Origin: Porticoccaceae bacterium
GTDB taxonomy: Bacteria > Pseudomonadota > Gammaproteobacteria > Pseudomonadales > Porticoccaceae
Length of the DNA: 49,200 bases
Assembly: GCA_023228865.1 (NCBI GenBank)
Contig: JALOAH010000020.1
Location: forward strand, 1 to 49,200
Direction: 5' to 3'
The number at the start of each line of letters is the position of its first letter. The first letter of the stretch is position 1. The notes below the pieces were generated by a model. The model was given only the letters and a program-made list of their open reading frames with translations. It was not told where the DNA came from and ran no database searches. The position numbers were made by a program, and so were the translations under genes. Positions 17,977 through 24,900 of this stretch are shown here, in pieces.

Positions 17977-18596
17977 CGCAGTGACTCCAGTAATTGGTCT
18001 GCCTTAATCAGGTCTTGGGGTGTATTGATATTGAAAAAAGGATCGGGCTCCGTCGGCGGCCAATCGACAAAAACCGTTGGCAGCTCGCTGAAAAGCCCTT
18101 TCAGGCCGCCTTGAGGCTGCTGGCGAAGCCGCGCACCAACGGTGCTCGACACCGCCCGGCGCCACAGGCTAAAGGTTGGTTGCAGTTGGCCGCCGTAACG
18201 GACACAGGCGACGCTGGCGTTACTTGCCGCCAGGGCTTCAGCGAGCACGGCCACAAGATTTTCGGGCAAAAAGGGGCCGTCACAGGGCACCATGGCCAGA
18301 GCTTCGGCGCTGCTATTGTGCTGATCCAGGTATTCAAATGCGGCCACCAGACCCGCCAGGGGGCCCGGATAACCCGCAAGGCTATCGGCAACAATATTAA
18401 GGTTGTGGCCGTCAAGCTGTGGAAGGTCGCGATTGAGATTAACCAGCAGCGTATCCACCTGGGGCTGCAATCTGTCGATCACCCGCTGCAGCAGCAGCTC
18501 GCCGCCAATCACTGCCGTGGCCTTGAACTGGCCAGCCATGCGGGAGGAGAGACCACCGGCGAGAATCACTCCGGCAATGGCTTGCAGTGATGTCAT
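17967..18596 (-). CDS. mobA: Molybdenum cofactor guanylyltransferase MobA
   Basis: Attaches GMP to molybdopterin to give the MGD form used by the nitrate reductase of this cluster, 209 residues. The N-terminal nucleotide motif is ILAGGLSSRMAGQFKA. Family members usually read LAGGxSxRMGxxK with an acidic residue before the lysine, so AGQFK is a variant. YPGPLAGLVAAFEYL, AMVPCDGPFLP and FFNINTPQDL are typical. It overlaps moaE (ATGA) and moeB. Confidence 0.92.
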   Translation of the reverse strand: MTSLQAIAGVILAGGLSSRMAGQFKATAVIGGELLLQRVIDRLQPQVDTLLVNLNRDLPQLDGHNLNIVADSLAGYPGPLAGLVAAFEYLDQHNSSAEALAMVPCDGPFLPENLVAVLAEALAASNASVACVRYGGQLQPTFSLWRRAVSSTVGARLRQQPQGGLKGLFSELPTVFVDWPPTEPDPFFNINTPQDLIKADQLLESLRCH

Positions 18597-19078
18597 TCCT
18601 GTTTATCTCCGCCGTCCATTTGCCAGCGCGCAGCGGCGGCGCGGTCAGACTCCTTCATTTCCAGCCATTGCTCGCCACTGGCGGAGAAGGTTTTTTTCCA
18701 GAATGTGGCGCGGGTTTTGAGGTAGTCCATCAAAAAACTGGCGGCGGCAAAGGCGGCTTCGCGGTGAGCGGAACTCACCGCCACCAGAACGATCTGGTCG
18801 CCGGGCAACAACTGCCCTACCCTGTGGATAATGCAAACGTCCTGAATCGGCCACTGCTGTTCCGCCTCGTCGACAATGGCCGCGAGCAGCCGCTCGGTCA
18901 TGCCGGGGTAATGTTGCAAATAGAGGCCTTCGACGCTGCCGCTGTGGCTGTCGTTATGGTCATCAAAGTCACGAACCAGACCTGTGAAGGTGACAATGGC
19001 GCCACTGCTGGTGGTGCGCAAGCGGTCATATTCTGCCTGAAGATTGAAATCCGCTTCCTGAACGCTGATTTTTACCAT
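18593..19078 (-). CDS. moaE: Molybdopterin synthase catalytic subunit MoaE
   Basis: Large subunit of molybdopterin synthase, which with MoaD converts cyclic pyranopterin monophosphate to molybdopterin, 161 residues. Family motifs include GAIVTFTGLVRDF, LYLQHYPGMTERLL, IIHRVGQLLPGDQIVLVAVS, SAHREAAFAAASFLMDYLK and the lysine-bearing ATFWKKTF. MoaD lies upstream but is separated from it by the GFA-domain gene. Confidence 0.96.
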   Translation of the reverse strand: MVKISVQEADFNLQAEYDRLRTTSSGAIVTFTGLVRDFDDHNDSHSGSVEGLYLQHYPGMTERLLAAIVDEAEQQWPIQDVCIIHRVGQLLPGDQIVLVAVSSAHREAAFAAASFLMDYLKTRATFWKKTFSASGEQWLEMKESDRAAAARWQMDGGDKQE

Positions 19079-19138
19079 GGTGCCTGCTCGTTTTCTTTGC
19101 TATCGATCATGCCAGGATTGTAACTGCCTACCTTGTCA

Positions 19139-19519
19139 CTATTTGCTTTTATGCGCCAGTGTGTGGGCATGTTGCTCCCAGTGGCGGCCATCAAATTTGA
19201 CAATTATGACATCCTTGGGAAGCACATCCACACAGTTGAGATTAATATCCACGCCATCAGGATTGGAGCGGGGAATATAAAAGGATTTGATGCCGCAGTG
19301 GCAACAAAAAAGATGTTTCGCGACACCGGAATTAAAACCATAGGCAATCAGGGCATCATTTCCAGACAATAAACGGAAATTCCTTTTCGGAACGATCAGG
19401 TGCAGGTAGCCGGATTTTTGGCAAATGGAGCAATTGCAATCTTCAACCTCCACGCTGCCAGGCGCCGAAAAGTTGTATCTGACAGCACCGCAGTGACAAC
19501 CGCCGCTATAGTCAACCAC
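19139..19519 (-). CDS. GFA/CENP-V-type zinc protein
   Basis: Small protein of 126 residues of the GFA family (named after glutathione-dependent formaldehyde-activating enzyme). The zinc cysteines are clear: GGCHCGAVRY near the start, CNCSICQKSGYLHL, and FCCHCGIKSFYIPRS. The start is a GTG at 19519, 23 bases after the moaD stop. Most members have no proven activity, and a thiol-adduct chemistry is only the family guess. Its position between moaD and moaE is unusual and it is not a known cofactor gene. Confidence 0.9.
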   Translation of the reverse strand: MVDYSGGCHCGAVRYNFSAPGSVEVEDCNCSICQKSGYLHLIVPKRNFRLLSGNDALIAYGFNSGVAKHLFCCHCGIKSFYIPRSNPDGVDINLNCVDVLPKDVIIVKFDGRHWEQHAHTLAHKSK

Positions 19520-19542
19520 AGCATCGCCCCCAGTCGCGACCG

Positions 19543-19794
19543 TCAGCCACCGGTAACCGGCGGCAAAAATGCCACTTCGTCACCGTCGTTAACCCTGGTT
19601 GTTCTGGCGACAATGTTCTGATTAACCGCCACCATTACCTGGGGTTCGCTCACCTGGTTGTGGAGCTGGGGAATTTCTCTGGCGAAATAGCGGTAAATAT
19701 CCTCAACGCTGGCAATGCCGTCGGCGCTGATACTGAGTTGATCCCCGCTTGCGACAATTTCGCCAAACTTGCCAAAGAGACGAATGTTGATCAT
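19543..19794 (-). CDS. moaD: Molybdopterin synthase sulfur carrier subunit MoaD
   Basis: Ubiquitin-like small subunit, 83 residues, ending in the required Gly-Gly (FLPPVTGG), which MoeB adenylates and which then carries the thiocarboxylate. It starts with INIRLFGKFGE and contains VMVAVNQNIVARTTRVNDGD, the normal fold pattern. ATGA overlap with moaC. Confidence 0.95.
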   Translation of the reverse strand: MINIRLFGKFGEIVASGDQLSISADGIASVEDIYRYFAREIPQLHNQVSEPQVMVAVNQNIVARTTRVNDGDEVAFLPPVTGG

Positions 19795-20291
19795 TGTTCC
19801 ACCCCTGGGCTGGCCGTCTCCATGCGCCAGGTTCCCGACTTTCCGCCTGTTTTTTCAAGCAGGCGGATATCCTTGATGACAATGCCCTTGTCGATGCCCT
19901 TGCACATATCATAGGCGGTCAGGGCGGCGACGGACGCGCCGGTGAGAGCTTCCATTTCAACACCGGTTTTGCCGGTGGTTTTGCACAGCACCGCAATGGA
20001 GAGCTGCTTGGTTGTTTCATCCAGATCGATATCCACGGAAATCTTGGTCAGTGGCAATGGATGGCACAGAGGGATCAGATCCGCGCATTTTTTGGCAGCC
20101 TGAATGGCGGCAATCCGCACAGTGGCAAAAAGGTCACCCTTTGGCAGGCTGTCGGCCATCAGGGTTTCAAACACGCTATCGGGTAGTATCACCACCGCCA
20201 GCGCAATCGCCGAGCGCGCGGTGTCAGTTTTGCCGGACACATCCACCATATGAGCTTCGCCCTTGGTGTTGAGATGGGTGAGTTGGTTCAT
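19791..20291 (-). CDS. moaC: Cyclic pyranopterin monophosphate synthase MoaC
   Basis: Second enzyme of molybdenum cofactor synthesis, acting after MoaA (not in this window), 166 residues. Family motifs are LTHLNTKGEAHMVDVSGK, AAKKCADLIPLCHPLPLTKI, and VEMEALTGASVAALTAYDMC, with the catalytic lysine region KGIDKGIVIKDIRLLEKTGG. First gene of the moaC-moaD-GFA-moaE-mobA-moeB group. Confidence 0.97.
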   Translation of the reverse strand: MNQLTHLNTKGEAHMVDVSGKTDTARSAIALAVVILPDSVFETLMADSLPKGDLFATVRIAAIQAAKKCADLIPLCHPLPLTKISVDIDLDETTKQLSIAVLCKTTGKTGVEMEALTGASVAALTAYDMCKGIDKGIVIKDIRLLEKTGGKSGTWRMETASPGVEQ

Positions 20292-20369
20292 AACATAGGC
20301 ATAAAGTCAGTGACCGGGAGATGTTAACACAACTGCAGCCGGACTTGATGGCCATTGGTGGTAAACCCC

Positions 20370-22118
20370 TCACTGCCAAAGCAACAACAGGGTGATCAAA
20401 TTGGTGAGTGCCAGCACAACCACCATAGTTTTCCACAGAAAAACCCGGTCTTTTTTCCGGTTCAGGGCGCGCCTGCTGCCGTCATAGGCCGGATTGGGGT
20501 TTTTGATGTCGGCGACGAATTCCGTCAGTGCGGCGTAACGATCTTCAGGATCCATACTGAGAGCCCGCTGAATGGCGCCATCGAGCCAAACAGGCACCAG
20601 GGAATTGAGCTGGTAGCTCGGCGTATAGGTGAGGCGGGCAAAATCCTGTTCGCTGCTGCACTTGCGATAATGATCGCCAAAGGGCAATTTGCCGGTGAGC
20701 AGTTCGTAGAGAAGAACGCCGAGGGAAAACTGGTCGCTGCGTTGGGAAATAGGGGCATTTAGCAGATATTCGGGGGCGCAGTAATCGCGGGTGCCGAGGA
20801 GTTTTTCGCGGTTAATGCGGGTTTTGATTTCACCGACACCGGAAACATGGCAGGAGCCAAAATCGAGGATTTTGATGCCGTTTTCCGAATAGATAATATT
20901 GTCGGGTTTGATGTCCTGGTGAAGCACATCGCGGCGGTGAAAGGCGCGCAAACCGGAAATCACCTGGGTAATAATGTTCTGGGCATCCACCACCGATAAC
21001 CGGGTTCGCTCCCGCAGCAGCTGACCCAGGGTCGGCCCCGACACATAGTCGGTGAGGTAATAAAGAAAGGTTTTGCGGCCGGGGGCTCTGACAACAGCAA
21101 CCACGTTACTACTGTTGATTCTGCTGCCCACCCATTCTTCAAGGATAAAGCGCTCTATGTAGGCGGGGTCGTCTTCAAAGTTTGCCGAGGGCGCCTTGAG
21201 CACCGCACGGCGGCCATTTTCTTCGTGTTGAACCAGATAAACTTCACTGCGGGTTGAGGCGTGAACTTCAGAAATGACCCGCCAGCCATCAATAATCATG
21301 CCCGCTTTGAGTGGCGGCGGAAAAGGCAACCGGGAAACGCTGGCAAGCAGATCCGTCGGCAATGGTTCGCCGGGGTGAACCACGCGCACAACCTGAATAC
21401 TGAGATTGTCGTCGCTGCCACGGGCTGCGGCCATGGCTGAAATCTGTTCACAGGCGCTGTCAAGATCTGCTGACGACTCAACGGTCGCAGAGAGTGCGGC
21501 GAGAATATCCCTATCGTTTAGCCACTCGTGAACACCGTCGGTGGTCAGCACAAAAATATCATTGGCGTCGAGATCGAGGCGGTGAAAATCCACGTCGAGA
21601 TGAATATCAATGCCCAGGGCGCGAGCCAGATAGCGCTGCCCCTTGCCGACCACCATGGTGTGATCCCTGGTAATCTGCTCAATCTGATTGGCGCGAATAC
21701 GGTAAATACGGCTGTCGCCGACGTGGAAAATATAGGCGCTCGCCGATTTCAGCACCAGGGCGCTAAACGTGGTGATATAACCTTTTTCGGGATTGACATA
21801 GCTGAGCCCCTGGCCATAAAGCCATTTGTTGAGGGCTGAGAGCACCTTGCTGCCGGAGGTTTCCACCGACCAGGTGTCGTGGGTGGAATAATAGTCGGAG
21901 ACAAAGCTGGTGGCCGCTGTATTGCTGGCTTCTCTACCCCCTTCGGAAGCGCTGACGCCGTCGGCAATAACCGCAACCACACCTTTGGTGGTCAAGGCAT
22001 TGCCGGCGGGGATTCTGATGGCAATGGCATCCTCGTTAACCGCCTTGATCCCCGCGCTCGAATATTGACCGACGCTGACATTGAGCGAAGAGTTCAGGTG
22101 GTCAAGGGACATCGGCAA
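20370..22118 (-). CDS. PP2C phosphatase-serine/threonine kinase fusion with C-terminal membrane anchor
   Basis: Single 582-residue protein with opposing activities. Residues about 14-245 form a PP2C phosphatase: NED at 28-30, DGVS at 53-56, GDSR at 134-137, DGVHEWL at 194-200 and SDDN at 235-238. Residues about 275-540 form a Hanks-type kinase: ATP-binding lysine in RAVLKAP (K308), catalytic loop HQDIKPDN at 400-407, DFG at 419-421 and GTRDYCAPEYL. A single hydrophobic helix near 561-581 (MVVVLALTNLITLLLL) probably holds it in the inner membrane with the enzymatic part in the cytoplasm. It lies downstream of nasA. A comparable kinase gene lies beside nasA-nirBD in Pseudomonas aeruginosa, so a role in nitrogen regulation is plausible, but the substrate is unknown. 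Confidence 0.94.
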   Translation of the reverse strand: MPMSLDHLNSSLNVSVGQYSSAGIKAVNEDAIAIRIPAGNALTTKGVVAVIADGVSASEGGREASNTAATSFVSDYYSTHDTWSVETSGSKVLSALNKWLYGQGLSYVNPEKGYITTFSALVLKSASAYIFHVGDSRIYRIRANQIEQITRDHTMVVGKGQRYLARALGIDIHLDVDFHRLDLDANDIFVLTTDGVHEWLNDRDILAALSATVESSADLDSACEQISAMAAARGSDDNLSIQVVRVVHPGEPLPTDLLASVSRLPFPPPLKAGMIIDGWRVISEVHASTRSEVYLVQHEENGRRAVLKAPSANFEDDPAYIERFILEEWVGSRINSSNVVAVVRAPGRKTFLYYLTDYVSGPTLGQLLRERTRLSVVDAQNIITQVISGLRAFHRRDVLHQDIKPDNIIYSENGIKILDFGSCHVSGVGEIKTRINREKLLGTRDYCAPEYLLNAPISQRSDQFSLGVLLYELLTGKLPFGDHYRKCSSEQDFARLTYTPSYQLNSLVPVWLDGAIQRALSMDPEDRYAALTEFVADIKNPNPAYDGSRRALNRKKDRVFLWKTMVVVLALTNLITLLLLWQ

Positions 22119-22128
22119 ATCTCGCTTT

Positions 22129-22396
22129 TAGTGGTATTTCAATTTGATTTTGTCCCATATCATTTATTAGGATTCCGTCGGACTCAGGACTTCCCTCACT
22201 ACCAACGCCGAAGTCCAACAGCCTCCCAGGAAACCCGCTGGGAAAATCTGAATCCGCCATCGCCAGCAGGGCAGGCTCCTACGAAAAAACCTTCCGCCGC
22301 CAGGAGTACATTTTCCCCGCAACCCCTTTCCCGTAGGAGCCAGCCCTGCTGGCGATGCCCAGAACGAGGCAAAATATCATATTGAAGGAGTACCAG
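22129..22396. repeat. Composite repeat element: REP-like inverted pair inside terminal inverted repeats (copy 1)
   Basis: Between nasA and the PP2C-kinase gene. Two near-identical palindromic units face each other: 22258-22283 (core CATCGCCAGCAGGGCAGGCT) and 22332-22357 (core AGCCAGCCCTGCTGGCGATG). They are flanked by diverged terminal inverted repeats about 27 bases long, the left beginning TAGTGGTATTTCAATTTGAT at 22129 and the right, read backwards, CTGGTACTCCTTCAATATGA from 22396. A second copy lies at 34947-35098. This copy has about 100 extra bases between the left end and the first REP unit, including the hairpin TCCCAG/CTGGGA. This accounts for the 331-base gap, where I see no gene. 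Confidence 0.75.
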
Positions 22397-22449
22397 GTTT
22401 CTGCGCCAGCCTGAATAACCTTCCCGACGCGTTCGACCTCGCGCTAATC

Positions 22450-23925
22450 TTAACTCACATCGATCAGATGCACTGTGCCATCGGGAAGTACTTCGGTGAT
22501 ATGGCCGTTGGGCTCCGTAATCAGCTGCGCCAGCGCCACCACACCGATGGCGGAAAGGCCGATGACCAAAAAGAAGGTGGATGCGTCCACAAAAGTGAAA
22601 ATAGTCAGATAAGTAACAGCACCCACATTGCCAAAGGCGCCCGTGAGCCCGGCTATCTGGCCAGTCATACGGCGTTTGATCAACGGCACGATGGCAAATA
22701 CCGCACCTTCACCGGCCTGAACAAAGAAGGAACAACACATCACGGCGACAACAGCAAAAATCAAAGGCCAGGAGCCATTAATCTGGGATAACACCAGATA
22801 ACCCACACTCAACCCGGCAATCAGCAGTGTCAGTGATTTACGGCGGCCAAACCTGTCACTGAACCAGCCGCCACTGGGGCGCGCCACCAGATTCATAAAG
22901 GCAAAAGCACTGCCCAAGGCACCCGCTGCCGCCAGCGACATGCCCTCAAAGGTTTCGAGAAAAAAGGCCGGCAGCATGGACACCACCGCGAGCTCTGAAC
23001 CAAAGGTAACAAAATACGCCCAGGCAAGTACGGCAACCTGCTTGAATTCGTATTTGTCAGACTCGTCGATACCGTGCTCCAGCATTTCCCGGTTCACTTT
23101 GCGAATCTGGCTGAACTGAAAAACAAACAGAACCACAAAGAGACCGTAGAGAATATAGGCCGTGCTATCCGTGATTAATGCCGTGCCAGAGGGCGACAAC
23201 TTCCACACCAGCACAGAGAGAATGATATACATGGGCACGTTCATGGCCACATACAGCCAAAAATCCCTGGGGCTGGAGACTTCGAGACCACCGGATTTTT
23301 TCGGCTTGAAATAGGTTGACCCCTTGGGGGTATTGCGGGCTTTGATGTAATAGAAAATACCGTAGAAAAACGCCACAACACCGGTCAGGAGGATCGAATA
23401 ACGCCAACCGTCTTCACCGCCAAACACCACCACCGCAACCGTTGGCAGGGTAAAAGCCGCCGCCGCAGAGCCAAAATTGCCCCAGCCGCCATAAATACCC
23501 TGAGCCAGCCCCACGGATTTTGCTGGAAACCACTCCCCGACCATGCGAATGCCGATAACAAAACCGGCGCCGACGAAACCCAGCAAAAGCCGCAGCAGCG
23601 CCAGCTGTTCATAGCTTTGCGCAAAAGCAAAGGCGGTACAGAAAATCCCCGCCGACACCAACAGAATGGCGTACACATGGCGCGGACCAAAACGATCCAC
23701 CAGCATGCCGATAACAATTCGCGCCGGAATGGTCAGCGCCACATTGAGGGTGAGCAGGGCTTTCCACTGATCCCCAGTCATATCAAAGCTGGCCATGATC
23801 AAGGGTTTTAGGGGGGCATGATTAAACCAGACCACAAAAGAAAGGAAAAACGCCACCCAGCTCAGGTGCAGGGTGCGAATTTTCGGATCCTGTAAGTCCA
23901 GCAAATTCACAGTTGATGACGACAT
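22450..23925 (-). CDS. nasA: MFS nitrate/nitrite transporter NasA (NarK family)
   Basis: Proton-linked nitrate uptake across the inner membrane, 491 residues with about 12 membrane helices. The ATG at 23925 ([14 protein letters not shown]) is preferred. A longer frame adds 19 polar, Arg-rich residues without a ribosome-binding site. Nitrate-porter signatures are visible: [13 protein letters not shown] after helix 2, an Arg in [10 protein letters not shown], a first glycine-rich motif [16 protein letters not shown], and a second [15 protein letters not shown], with [15 protein letters not shown] between. It lies downstream of cobA in the nir-nas group. Confidence 0.94.
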   Translation of the reverse strand: MSSSTVNLLDLQDPKIRTLHLSWVAFFLSFVVWFNHAPLKPLIMASFDMTGDQWKALLTLNVALTIPARIVIGMLVDRFGPRHVYAILLVSAGIFCTAFAFAQSYEQLALLRLLLGFVGAGFVIGIRMVGEWFPAKSVGLAQGIYGGWGNFGSAAAAFTLPTVAVVVFGGEDGWRYSILLTGVVAFFYGIFYYIKARNTPKGSTYFKPKKSGGLEVSSPRDFWLYVAMNVPMYIILSVLVWKLSPSGTALITDSTAYILYGLFVVLFVFQFSQIRKVNREMLEHGIDESDKYEFKQVAVLAWAYFVTFGSELAVVSMLPAFFLETFEGMSLAAAGALGSAFAFMNLVARPSGGWFSDRFGRRKSLTLLIAGLSVGYLVLSQINGSWPLIFAVVAVMCCSFFVQAGEGAVFAIVPLIKRRMTGQIAGLTGAFGNVGAVTYLTIFTFVDASTFFLVIGLSAIGVVALAQLITEPNGHITEVLPDGTVHLIDVS

Positions 23926-24027
23926 AATCAATTCTCGGCTTGTATCCACTCTTGAAGCCCTGCCCCTGATGCCTTTTTGCAAGACATTCCAACGCAGGCG
24001 TTATTTATAACCAGGTGACAACCCCTA

Positions 24028-24846
24028 TCAGGACGACAGGGCAACTACAGCCTGCAAACTGTTGCGATGGCTGACCACATCGCCGACCACAATCAGCGCC
24101 GGTGACGGCAGGTCGCTACTGGCAACCACCGCGCCGATATCGGCGAGGCAGGCAACCACCAGCTGCTGATCGCTGCAGGAGCCATTGGCAATAACGGCTA
24201 TGGGGGTATTCGCTGCTTTGCCGCGGGCAATAAGTCCGGCAGCAATTTCAGCCACCACCGACAGCCCCATATAAAAGACCAGGGTTTGATCTTCTTGCAG
24301 AGCCAGCTGCCAGTTGAAATTCAACTCGCCATTGCGACGGTGGGCGGTAATAAAGGTGAGCGCGTGGGCGCAATCCCTGTGGGTCAGGGGTATACCTGTG
24401 GCGGCGGCGCAACCCGTAGCGGCGGTAATGCCGGGAATCACTTGCCAGGGGATACCCTGGGCTTCGAGAATATCCAGCTCTTCGCCACCGCGACCAAAAA
24501 TAAAGGGGTCGCCACCTTTGAGGCGGACAACGGTTTTGCCTTCACGGGCGAGGGATACCAGCAACTCACCAATTTTATCCTGGGGCAGGCTGTGTCGGTC
24601 TTTGCGTTTGCCGACATAGATTTTTTCGCAGGATGGCGATGTCAAAGACAGCAATTGCGGATTGACGAGGCGATCATAGACCACCACATCAGCGCCTGCG
24701 AGGGCGCGCATGCCTTTTATTGTCATCAGCTCGGGGTCGCCGGGGCCAGCGCCCAAAAGGCACACTGAACCCAGTCCGCCATAGTTAAATTTTCTATTAA
24801 TATAGTCTTCTATTTCTATGTTTTTAAAAGGTATTACATTGATCAT
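24028..24846 (-). CDS. cobA: Uroporphyrinogen-III C-methyltransferase (CobA/SUMT)
   Basis: Makes precorrin-2 from uroporphyrinogen III with two S-adenosylmethionine, the entry to siroheme needed by NirB, 272 residues. Motifs are VCLLGAGPGDPELMTIKG, VVYDRLVNPQLL, VRLKGGDPFIFGRGGEE and VIPGITAATGCAAATGIPLT. It is a stand-alone methyltransferase without the CysG oxidase/chelatase half, so those steps must be encoded elsewhere. It is 55 bases after the nitrate reductase gene, as in the Pseudomonas nas cluster. Confidence 0.96.
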   Translation of the reverse strand: MINVIPFKNIEIEDYINRKFNYGGLGSVCLLGAGPGDPELMTIKGMRALAGADVVVYDRLVNPQLLSLTSPSCEKIYVGKRKDRHSLPQDKIGELLVSLAREGKTVVRLKGGDPFIFGRGGEELDILEAQGIPWQVIPGITAATGCAAATGIPLTHRDCAHALTFITAHRRNGELNFNWQLALQEDQTLVFYMGLSVVAEIAAGLIARGKAANTPIAVIANGSCSDQQLVVACLADIGAVVASSDLPSPALIVVGDVVSHRNSLQAVVALSS

Positions 24847-24900
24847 AACATAACCTACACAGCCTAAACTGGATTTGCGTAAACGGAAATTTGAGAGCCT

